Shown here piece after piece: positions 1 to 6,904 of a stretch of DNA of 64,000 nt; position 1 is the stretch's first letter; every line of letters begins with the position of its first letter. The stretch is taken from the NCBI GenBank assembly GCA_039190275.1, contig JBCCYF010000004.1:1-64000 (forward strand). Direction: 5' to 3'. The notes under the pieces are model-generated. The model was given only the letters and a program-made list of their open reading frames with translations, did not search any database and was not told where the DNA came from. The position numbers and the translations under genes are program-made. The DNA is from Halovulum sp039190275. GTDB lineage: Bacteria > Pseudomonadota > Alphaproteobacteria > Rhodobacterales > Rhodobacteraceae.

Positions 1-63
1 GGTGATGACGATGTGGTCGACGCTGATTTCGAAGATCTTGACGACGATCAGAAGCGCGCCTGA
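1..63 (+). CDS. dnaK: DnaK (Hsp70) C-terminal end, partial
   Basis: The first 63 bases read in frame as an acidic tail containing VVDADFEDLDDD and end at TGA. The extreme C-terminus of alphaproteobacterial DnaK has this composition, and dnaJ follows directly downstream, as in the usual dnaK-dnaJ arrangement. DnaK is the ATP-dependent Hsp70 chaperone; the tail contacts unfolded clients and co-chaperones. Only about 20 residues are visible, so the call rests on the motif plus context. Confidence 0.85.
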   Translation, partial: GDDDVVDADFEDLDDDQKRA

Positions 64-80
64 GCATAGGACCCCTCGTG

Positions 81-111
81 ACCGGCCCGTCCCCAATCAG
101 GGTGGGTCGGT
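81..111 (+). promoter_or_regulatory. dnaK-dnaJ intercistronic hairpin
   Basis: ACCGGCCCG-TCCC pairs with GGGTGGGTCGGT around a short CAATCA-like loop, giving about 12 pairs including two G-U and one bulged T. No run of T follows, so it is not a classical terminator. A hairpin between dnaK and dnaJ could lower dnaJ expression relative to dnaK or protect the dnaK 3' end; this is inference. The structure was paired by eye and not folded. Confidence 0.5.
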
Positions 112-138
112 TGCAGTGTTGTAAGGAGGGCTTGTGTG

Positions 139-1290
139 ATGGCCAAAGCTGATTACTACGATGTGCTCGGGGTCGGCAAGAATGCCAATTCGGATGAGCT
201 AAAGCGCGCGTATCGCACGAAGGCGAAAGAGCTTCACCCGGATAGAAACTCCGACAATCCCAATGCAGAAGAACAGTTCAAGGCCGTGAATGAGGCCTAT
301 GACGTGCTCAAGGACAGTGAGAAGAAGGCCGCGTATGATCGGTTTGGTCATGCGGCGTTTGAGGGCGGCAATGGCGCCAGCGCGGGTCGCGGTGGTTTCC
401 AGGGGGGCGGAGATTTTGCCTCGGCCTTCTCCGATGTGTTCGACGATCTCTTTGGAAACTTTGCCGGCGGACAACGGGGTCCAGGCGGGCAACAGCGCGC
501 ACGCCGCGGCTCGGACCTGCGATATAATCTGCGCGTGTCGCTTGGGGATGCCTATCGGGGCAAGCAGACAACGCTGAACGTCCCGGCCTCGGTTACATGC
601 GAGACCTGCAACGGTACCGGTGCCGAAGGAGGGTCCGAACCCACAACATGCCCGACCTGCTCGGGCATGGGAAAAGTGCGTGCGCAGCAGGGTTTCTTTA
701 CCGTAGAGCGGACCTGCCCGACATGCTCGGGCCGCGGACAGATCATTAAGAACCCATGCAAGACATGCGGGGGCGCGGGTCGGGTCGAAAAGGAACGCAC
801 TCTCAGCGTCAATATTCCTCCCGGCGTCGAAACCGGCACCCGTATCCGATTGGCGGGCGAGGGCGAAGCGGGGCTGCGCGGCGGACCGCCAGGAGACCTT
901 TACATCTTCATCGAGGTCGAACAGCACGAGATCTTTGAGCGTGACGGCGCCAATCTCTACTGCCGCATTCCTGTTTCGCTGACCTCTGCCGCGTTGGGTG
1001 GAGAGATCGAAGCGCCAACGATTGATGGCGGCCGCAGTCGGGTCAAGGTGCCCGCCGGTGTGCAGTCGGGCAAGCAGCTGCGCCTGCGTGCCAAAGGGAT
1101 GCCGGCCTTGCGCGGCGCCAGTTTTGGCGACCTGTATATTGAGTTGGCGGTCGAAACGCCGGTCAACCTCTCCCAGAAACAGAAGGATCTGCTGAAGGAG
1201 TTCGAGGCGGCCGGGGGCAATAACAGCCCCGACACCCAGGATTTCTTTTCAAAGGTGAAAACCTTCTGGGATGGGGTCAAAGGCGGCTGA
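139..1290 (+). CDS. dnaJ: Chaperone DnaJ (Hsp40)
   Basis: DnaJ is the co-chaperone that delivers unfolded proteins to DnaK and stimulates its ATPase. The 383-aa product has the full class-I layout. The J domain spans residues 1-70 with the HPD signature at 33-35. A Gly/Phe-rich linker follows at about 75-125. Four CxxCxGxG zinc-finger repeats (CETCNGTG, CPTCSGMG, CPTCSGRG, CKTCGGAG) lie at about 155-215, then the substrate-binding C-terminal domains. The ATG at 139 was chosen over the in-frame GTG at 136 because it sits 9 nt after AAGGAGG. The 3' end overlaps the convergent flavoprotein gene by 14 nt. Confidence 0.98.
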   Translation: MAKADYYDVLGVGKNANSDELKRAYRTKAKELHPDRNSDNPNAEEQFKAVNEAYDVLKDSEKKAAYDRFGHAAFEGGNGASAGRGGFQGGGDFASAFSDVFDDLFGNFAGGQRGPGGQQRARRGSDLRYNLRVSLGDAYRGKQTTLNVPASVTCETCNGTGAEGGSEPTTCPTCSGMGKVRAQQGFFTVERTCPTCSGRGQIIKNPCKTCGGAGRVEKERTLSVNIPPGVETGTRIRLAGEGEAGLRGGPPGDLYIFIEVEQHEIFERDGANLYCRIPVSLTSAALGGEIEAPTIDGGRSRVKVPAGVQSGKQLRLRAKGMPALRGASFGDLYIELAVETPVNLSQKQKDLLKEFEAAGGNNSPDTQDFFSKVKTFWDGVKGG

Positions 1291-2473
1291 CCGCATATCG
1301 TCCGGCCGCGCGACCGGCGTGAAAACCGGTCGCCAGACAGGTTGTGATCAGATAGCCGCCGGTCGGTGCATCCCAATCGAGCATCTCACCGGCGCAAAAT
1401 ACCCCGGGGCGGTTTTTGAGCATCATGTTTGTGTCAATCGCGGCCAGCGGAACACCGCCCGCGGTCGATATTGCCTCATCGATCGGACGGGCCCGCTGTA
1501 TCGGCAATGGCAGTGCTTTGATCCGTTGAGCCAACGCCGGTCCCTTGGGCAGTGGGCCGACCTCTCGCAACAAGGCTGCTTTGACGCCCGTCAGTTTCAG
1601 CACCTTGCGCAGATGTGTCGACAGGCTTGTTTTTCCGCGCTTGCGTGACAGCCGGTCCGAGACCGCGTCCAAGCTCAGGTCGGGAAGCAGATCCACTTCA
1701 AGACCGGCGCCCTGCGCGCGCAACGCGGTCCGCAGCGCCGCAGACATGGCATACACTGCGCCGCCCTCGATGCCATAACCTGTCACAATAAATTCGCCTG
1801 TGGCCTGTTTGTCGCCGACACGAAGCGTCACGGGTTTCACGGCCTGACCCTCTTGCGCGGCCATCACAGGGCTCCAGTTCACCTCAAAGCCAACGTTCGA
1901 ACCCTGAAACGGGGTAAGGGGCAGATCGAAATACTTGGTCCAGCTGCCATCTGATCCCAGGCGGGCCCAACTGGCCCCACCCAAAGCCAGAACCACCGAC
2001 CGCGCCGCCACCACCTGCTGACCTTGCGGTGTGTCGAATAAAAGCGCGCTATCACGCCAGCCGGTCCAATTCCATTTGGTTCTGAGGGCGACATTGTGCT
2101 GCGCCAACCGTTCAAGCCACGCGCGCAGAAGCGGGGAGGCTTTCATGTCAACCGGAAACACTCGTCCGGAAGAGCCAGTGAACAGCCGCTGTCCCAGTCC
2201 CTCGGCCCAGGCCATCGCTTCGACCGGGCCGAATTCATCCAGCGCCGGGTCCAGAACGGCATGTCCATCGACATGGCGGCGAAACGCATCCGGCTGCTCG
2301 TCCTTGGTCAAGTTCAGTCCGGACTTTCCCGCCATCAAAAACTTTCGCGCCGGGCTGGGCATCCTGTCGGCGATCATGACATGCAGTCCATTGGCCGCCG
2401 CTGCCTCGGCCGCGGCAAGCCCCGCCGGACCGCCTCCGATCACACAAACATCGATGTCGGCCGGCCGGGTCAT
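1277..2473 (-). CDS. NAD(P)/FAD-dependent oxidoreductase, HI0933/TIGR03862 type
   Basis: This 398-aa protein is a flavoprotein of the HI0933-like (YhiN/BaiN-related) family. It opens with a Rossmann FAD-binding motif, CVIGGGPAGLAAAEAAA (about 10-26), followed by the family's AGKSGLNLT segment near residue 48. A second dinucleotide stretch, VVLALGGASWARLGSDG, is central. The C-terminus carries the flavin-contacting CAGEMLDWDAPTGGYL stretch. The physiological substrate of this clade is not established. It is the only minus-strand gene between dnaJ and the regulator at 2616 and is convergent with dnaJ. Confidence 0.85.
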   Translation of the reverse strand: MTRPADIDVCVIGGGPAGLAAAEAAAANGLHVMIADRMPSPARKFLMAGKSGLNLTKDEQPDAFRRHVDGHAVLDPALDEFGPVEAMAWAEGLGQRLFTGSSGRVFPVDMKASPLLRAWLERLAQHNVALRTKWNWTGWRDSALLFDTPQGQQVVAARSVVLALGGASWARLGSDGSWTKYFDLPLTPFQGSNVGFEVNWSPVMAAQEGQAVKPVTLRVGDKQATGEFIVTGYGIEGGAVYAMSAALRTALRAQGAGLEVDLLPDLSLDAVSDRLSRKRGKTSLSTHLRKVLKLTGVKAALLREVGPLPKGPALAQRIKALPLPIQRARPIDEAISTAGGVPLAAIDTNMMLKNRPGVFCAGEMLDWDAPTGGYLITTCLATGFHAGRAAGRYAVSRL

Positions 2474-2615
2474 GTTTGTGGCGTATCACCGGTACTGCGG
2501 TGTCGCACCCCTCAATCGCAAGTGTTTGCAACGAATTGTACATTTGCCCCGGAGTATTGAACTGGACCCGGGCCGTTCTTGAACTATTTCTAGGCAAAAT
2601 AAGAGGAACCCCCGA

Positions 2616-3170
2616 ATGCCCGACATCCAGATTGAGGAAATCGGTCCAGACAACACGCTTCTGCTTGTTGATGATGATGAGCCGTTTGTGCGCCGCCTGG
2701 CCCGCGCGATGGAAAAGCGCGGGTTTGAACCGACGCCGGTTCTTTCGGTCGCCGAAGGAAAAGCTGTGGCCGCGACACGGCCGCCGGCCTATGCCGTGGT
2801 CGACTTGCGGCTGGAGGATGGGAATGGGCTGGATGTCGTGGAACTTCTGCGCGAAAAGCGCCCGGATACTCGCATCGTTGTGTTAACCGGCTATGGTGCT
2901 ATCGCGACGGCGGTAGCTGCCGTCAAACAGGGCGCGACGGACTATATGTCGAAACCCGCCGACGCGAACGAGATTTGCCAGGCATTGCTGACCACGGGGG
3001 ACGACAAACCGCCGCCACCCGAAAATCCGATGTCCGCAGACCGCGTTCGGTGGGAGCATATCCAAAGGGTGTTCGAACTGTGCGACCGCAATGTATCCGA
3101 GACCGCGCGTCGCTTGAACATGCACCGGCGGACGCTGCAGAGAATCCTCGCAAAGCGGTCGCCGCGCTGA
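2616..3170 (+). CDS. regA: RegA/PrrA/ActR-type global redox response regulator
   Basis: This 184-aa two-domain response regulator matches the alphaproteobacterial RegA/PrrA/ActR family, which controls photosynthesis, respiration, and carbon and nitrogen fixation genes in response to redox state. The receiver domain has the acidic triad DDD at 19-21, phospho-acceptor D63 in VVDLRLEDG (the same number as in Rhodobacter RegA), the switch threonine in VLTGYG, and K in SKPAD. The C-terminal Fis-type helix-turn-helix is NVSETARRLNMHRRTLQRIL. RBS AAGAGGAA precedes the ATG. No regB kinase or senC, its usual partners, is within the window. Confidence 0.93.
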   Translation: MPDIQIEEIGPDNTLLLVDDDEPFVRRLARAMEKRGFEPTPVLSVAEGKAVAATRPPAYAVVDLRLEDGNGLDVVELLREKRPDTRIVVLTGYGAIATAVAAVKQGATDYMSKPADANEICQALLTTGDDKPPPPENPMSADRVRWEHIQRVFELCDRNVSETARRLNMHRRTLQRILAKRSPR

Positions 3171-3173
3171 TCC

Positions 3174-3599
3174 ATGGCGGGGATGGTCACGGTTGAGACC
3201 GACGCCGATCCATGGGCGTTTCTTGACAATGTTGAGAACGACGGACGTGCCGAGGACGCGCGCGTCGTCACACGGTTGATGGCGGACGTGACCGGCTGGC
3301 CACCACGTATGTGGGGCGATAGCATCATTGGGTTCGGGCGGTATGAATACACCCGCGCCGACCGTTCCCGGCATCAGTTCCTTCGTGTGGGTCTATCGCC
3401 ACGCAAAGCAAACCTGACCGTCTATCTTATGCCGGGGGTGAAAAACTACGCGGATCAGCTGGCGCTCATGGGCAAGTACAAAAACTCCGTGTCCTGCCTG
3501 TATCTGGGCCGGCTTAAGGGGCTGAATCTGGACATTCTGGGCGACGTTATCGGCCGTTCGGTGGAGGATATGGCCCGGATGTATCCGGAGGGGTCCTGA
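3174..3599 (+). CDS. DUF1801 domain protein
   Basis: This 141-aa protein belongs to the DUF1801 (YdhG-like) family. Visible hallmarks are the WPPRMWGDSIIGFGRYEY core and the aromatic, Lys-rich VYLMPGVKNYADQ segment, with an LNLDILGDVI tail. The function of the family is unknown. It starts 3 nt after the regA stop, so the two are probably co-transcribed; an ATG at 3183 is an alternative start. A second DUF1801 protein is encoded at 23329-23760. The regulator's other usual neighbours are absent, so the pairing may only reflect local order. Confidence 0.8.
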   Translation: MAGMVTVETDADPWAFLDNVENDGRAEDARVVTRLMADVTGWPPRMWGDSIIGFGRYEYTRADRSRHQFLRVGLSPRKANLTVYLMPGVKNYADQLALMGKYKNSVSCLYLGRLKGLNLDILGDVIGRSVEDMARMYPEGS

Positions 3600-3601
3600 C
3601 C

Positions 3602-4321
3602 CTAGAAAATAAACCAGTCGGCGCTGACGTCTTCGGCAACCATTGCTTTGGAGATATCGAGCAGTACGAGCCTGTCGGTCGCTTCGACCTGTGTGTTCGC
3701 CAATCCGTCGGATCCCGACCGGTCATTCACGTCATCCACAGTTTCGGGGGGGATGTCTATTAGTATGCGTCCGGGTTTACGCTCGATTATCTCAAGGTCG
3801 AAGAAATTCACATTGTAGTCGGCCAGGTCGATCACGTCTTTGCCGGGCTCAAACCTGCGGATGGTGTCGCGGAACCCGTCATTCTGGAAAATGAACTCAT
3901 CGGGCAGTGTGGTGCCTTTCAGGTTTTCCGTCGAGGTGGTCGAGGATTCGAACCGAACCTGCACCTGTGCCTGGGGTAAGCCGTCCCTAAAGACAAAGTC
4001 GTCCGGGGTCAGCATGTATCCATCTTCCGGTTTGTTGTCGGGGTCCGGGCGTTCAAAACGGATGGTCAGTTTCTCCTCGTTCCGATACCAAACAACATAC
4101 TTGCGCAGGGAAACCTGCTTGATCGACAACTCCTCCCAGGTTGCGTCCCAGGCCTGAATGTCGATCTTGTCGACACCATCGGCAAGCCCCAGGACGCTGT
4201 CAGCCTTTGCATCGTTTCCCAGGATAATCAGGTCTGGCCCGTCCCCGGGTGAGATTGTGTCGCGCCTGAAGGTGTCCCGGATGACGCCGCCGTTGATCGG
4301 ATCAGTCGCAAAAATGGTCAT
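3602..4321 (-). CDS. Small RTX/haemolysin-type calcium-binding-like protein
   Basis: This 239-aa acidic protein resembles degenerate RTX-type beta-roll proteins common in marine Rhodobacteraceae. Two related blocks are visible: GDGPDLIILGNDAKADSVLG...DKIDI near the N-terminus, and DEFIFQNDGFRDTIRRFEPG followed by KDVIDLADYN around residue 150. The C-terminus, VSADWFIF, looks like the hydrophobic tail of type I secretion substrates. No perfect GGxGxDxUx nonapeptide is present, so calcium binding is uncertain. The ATG at 4321 was chosen over an upstream TTG at 4363. No secretion ATPase lies nearby. Export by a type I system is inference. Confidence 0.6.
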   Translation of the reverse strand: MTIFATDPINGGVIRDTFRRDTISPGDGPDLIILGNDAKADSVLGLADGVDKIDIQAWDATWEELSIKQVSLRKYVVWYRNEEKLTIRFERPDPDNKPEDGYMLTPDDFVFRDGLPQAQVQVRFESSTTSTENLKGTTLPDEFIFQNDGFRDTIRRFEPGKDVIDLADYNVNFFDLEIIERKPGRILIDIPPETVDDVNDRSGSDGLANTQVEATDRLVLLDISKAMVAEDVSADWFIF

Positions 4322-4460
4322 GGGCCCTATGCTCCCTATGGTTACCGCAGTCTTAATCCTCAATCGGCGTTAAAGCCGGGTTAAGGGTGGGCCTTGTGGG
4401 CTTGCAAAATTGCGACAGGCTGGGTACGCCCGGTTCCGCAAGGGCACGACGGAGTTGGCC

Positions 4461-5531
4461 ATGGACGGTCTGACCGAGCTGAAGAATGAAATCCTGAGCC
4501 GGATTACGGCCGCCACCGATGAGGCAGCCCTTGAGGCTGTGCGTGTATCCAGTCTGGGAAAAAAGGGTGATATCAGCCTCAAGATGCGCGAATTGGGCAG
4601 CATGACCCCCGACGAGCGGCAGGTGGCGGGACCCGCGCTAAATACGCTCAAGCTTGATGTGACCGACGCGTTAAACGCCCGCCGGGCGGATCTGGCGGCA
4701 GCGGCGCTGGAGGCAAAGCTGGCCAGTGAATGGGTAGATGTCAGCCAACCGGCGCGCCCGCGCCGCAACGGCAGCGTGCATCCGGTGAGCCAGGCAACGG
4801 AAGAGATCATCTCGATCTTTGCCGAGCTTGGTTTCTCGGTTGCCGAGGGGCCGCAAATCGAGACCGATTTTTATAACTTCGATGCCTTGAACATCCCGGC
4901 CGAGCACCCCGCCCGGACCGAGATGGATACATTCTATATGCACCGCGAGGCCGGTGATAATCGCCCGCCGCATGTGCTGCGCACGCACACCAGCCCGGTC
5001 CAGATCCGCCATATGGAGGAACATGGCGCGCCCTGTCGGATCATCGCGCCGGGTCGCGTGTACCGGGCGGATTATGATCAGACGCATACACCGATGTTTC
5101 ATCAGGTGGAGGGGCTGGCGATCGATAGCGACATCTCGATGGCGAACCTGAAATGGACGCTGCAGGAGTTCTGCCGGGCGTTTTTCGAAGTGGATGGGGT
5201 TGAGATCCGGTTTCGCGCCTCGCATTTTCCCTTTACCGAACCGTCGGCCGAGATCGACATACAATGCTCATGGGACAGCGGGGTTTTGAAGATCGGCGAA
5301 GGGAACGACTGGCTCGAAGCCGGTGGATCCGGGATGGTGCACCCGGACGTTCTCAAGCACGCCGGTGTGGACCCAAACCGTTGGCAGGGTTTTGCCTTCG
5401 GGCTGGGGATCGACCGTTTGGCGATGCTAAAGTACGGGATCCCCGACCTTAGGGCGTTCTTCGACAGCGATCTGCGGTGGCTCAGGCACTACGGGTTCCG
5501 CAGCCTTGAGCAGCCAGGCGCGGCGCGTTGA
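4461..5531 (+). CDS. pheS: Phenylalanine-tRNA ligase alpha subunit
   Basis: PheS is the catalytic class II subunit of the (alpha-beta)2 enzyme that charges tRNA-Phe. The 356-aa product has the normal length. It shows the N-terminal coiled-coil arm (about 1-90), the GFSVAEGPQIETDFYNFDAL motif region, motif 2 around APGRVYRADYDQTHTPMFHQ, and C-terminal motif 3 GFAFGLGIDRLAMLKYGIPD. The ATG at 4461 follows GGAG by 6 nt. The usual partner pheT is not adjacent: it lies 1.4 kb downstream beyond two minus-strand genes. Confidence 0.97.
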   Translation: MDGLTELKNEILSRITAATDEAALEAVRVSSLGKKGDISLKMRELGSMTPDERQVAGPALNTLKLDVTDALNARRADLAAAALEAKLASEWVDVSQPARPRRNGSVHPVSQATEEIISIFAELGFSVAEGPQIETDFYNFDALNIPAEHPARTEMDTFYMHREAGDNRPPHVLRTHTSPVQIRHMEEHGAPCRIIAPGRVYRADYDQTHTPMFHQVEGLAIDSDISMANLKWTLQEFCRAFFEVDGVEIRFRASHFPFTEPSAEIDIQCSWDSGVLKIGEGNDWLEAGGSGMVHPDVLKHAGVDPNRWQGFAFGLGIDRLAMLKYGIPDLRAFFDSDLRWLRHYGFRSLEQPGAAR

Positions 5532-5579
5532 CATAGGATCGCACGTCGCGGTCGGCGTTTCGCACGGGCCGAGGCGCCG

Positions 5580-6386
5580 CTACCATCCATGCAGGCGCTT
5601 TGCATGGCTGCGCAGCACGCGAAAAATTGCATAGTCCCCGGAAAGGTGCGACTTCAGCCGCGTATCGAGCCGGTCCGGCAGTACCGGCGGGCGATCTGTG
5701 CTGCGGTTTTCCGCAGGTTCCGGGGGCAGCATGTACTGTTCAAAACCCAGTGCTTCCATTGTCTGATCCAGGTGATCGCTCAATGCCTCGATCGGCAAAC
5801 ACAATTGTATCGCAGGCAATGCATCGATTGCGCCGGCCTCGGATCCGAAGGCATGGGCATAGCCCCGCGGGACCATGGTCATTCCCGCAATTGCCCGCCG
5901 CGCATACCGTCGGGCCTGTGGCCAAAGACTGCCAAGGTCGTCCAACAGCCGGTCAAGTTCGGGATATCGTGCAAACACCGCAGCCTCGTGTCGCGTCCAG
6001 GGCGCATGATAACCCGGCTTGCCCTGCCTTTGGCGCGAGTGCCAGGCCGACACGAACCGTGCTGCCGGATCGCGCAAAAGCAGCGCCAACTTCCGGTCCG
6101 GCCCGAAAATCCGGGCGGTATCTGCGGCGTTCATCCGGTGCGGCGCATAAAACAAGGCCGGTTGATCGCGCAATTGCAGGTTGTGCAAAATCACGTCCGT
6201 CAGGAAAGTTCCGCCGGTTTTAGGGATATGCATGAACACGAGGGGCGGCGTCGTTCCGCGCGGGGGGCCGCCATCAAAACTATGCCCGGACAGGAACCGA
6301 TACACATTTGGATGGTCTGGGATAGCCTTTTTCCGGACTGCGCCAGACCGCAATTCTGTGGTATCATCCTGCATGGACGCCATCAT
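5580..6386 (-). CDS. Sulfotransferase family protein
   Basis: This 268-aa protein carries the two PAPS-binding signatures of sulfotransferases. The 5'-phosphosulfate loop is HIPKTGGTFLTDVILHN (about 53-69) and the 3'-phosphate motif is LLRDPAARFVSAWHSR (about 103-118). Such enzymes transfer sulfate from PAPS to carbohydrates, lipids or proteins; the acceptor cannot be inferred. It lies antisense between pheS and pheT, convergent with pheS, next to the small pilin-like gene. An internal Met at position 2 is an equally good start. Confidence 0.82.
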   Translation of the reverse strand: MMASMQDDTTELRSGAVRKKAIPDHPNVYRFLSGHSFDGGPPRGTTPPLVFMHIPKTGGTFLTDVILHNLQLRDQPALFYAPHRMNAADTARIFGPDRKLALLLRDPAARFVSAWHSRQRQGKPGYHAPWTRHEAAVFARYPELDRLLDDLGSLWPQARRYARRAIAGMTMVPRGYAHAFGSEAGAIDALPAIQLCLPIEALSDHLDQTMEALGFEQYMLPPEPAENRSTDRPPVLPDRLDTRLKSHLSGDYAIFRVLRSHAKRLHGW

Positions 6387-6475
6387 ACCAGACGATACGT
6401 CAGGCGTCCGCAGGTATTACGACTGTTCGCCCGGACAGGTCCGCTGACACTGCCCCAAAACAGTCGGTATATGCG

Positions 6476-6661
6476 TTAGCGCTGTTCGATGGCAGTGCTC
6501 AACTGATCACTGACGTAAGTACTGTTCCGCTCTACACCTGTCTCAATCAGATTGATAATCGCGAATACGTTAATAGCTACAATGGAAGCGGTCAGCACAA
6601 CCCAGTCGACGGTTACTGCACCGTCTTCATTGTTGTGGAAGTTGCGAAGCAATTTCAACAT
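6476..6661 (-). CDS. Small Flp/TadE-like pilin-like membrane protein
   Basis: This 61-aa single-span protein begins MLKLLRNFHNNEDGAVTVDW and continues VVLTASIVAINVFAIINL, ending in a short polar tail. The short basic N-terminus, E-D-G-A-V-x-V-D/E block and hydrophobic helix resemble the N-termini of Flp pilins and TadE-type pseudopilins. Very similar segments (NEDAAVSVEFVL, QEDGSSTVEFVI) occur in the Tad-like proteins at 54886-56070. It stands alone upstream of the sulfotransferase on the same strand. A role in a Tad-type pilus is plausible but unproven. Confidence 0.6.
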   Translation of the reverse strand: MLKLLRNFHNNEDGAVTVDWVVLTASIVAINVFAIINLIETGVERNSTYVSDQLSTAIEQR

Positions 6662-6904
6662 GGCTCTACCCTATGCTTTGACGAGTACCTTTTAACTTTA
6701 CAATGATCGCTAAAGCGTGACCCGATTGAGGCAGTTGTTAGGCTGCAACCGTATTATTCAGCTCAATCTGCGAGGAATCTCCTTAAAATTGTTTGCAATG
6801 TGGCGATGCCGCCCCATTGGCGAATCCCGGGGTGCTCTCTTCCCCTTGGCCCAAGGGTCCGCTAGAACGCAGCCGTTACCGATATCCATCCCGGGAATTC
6901 ACCG

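Noticed and set aside
199..927. 242-aa open frame antisense to dnaJ
   Set aside because: A shadow of the high-GC dnaJ coding sequence. No family resemblance, and dnaJ is certain on the other strand.
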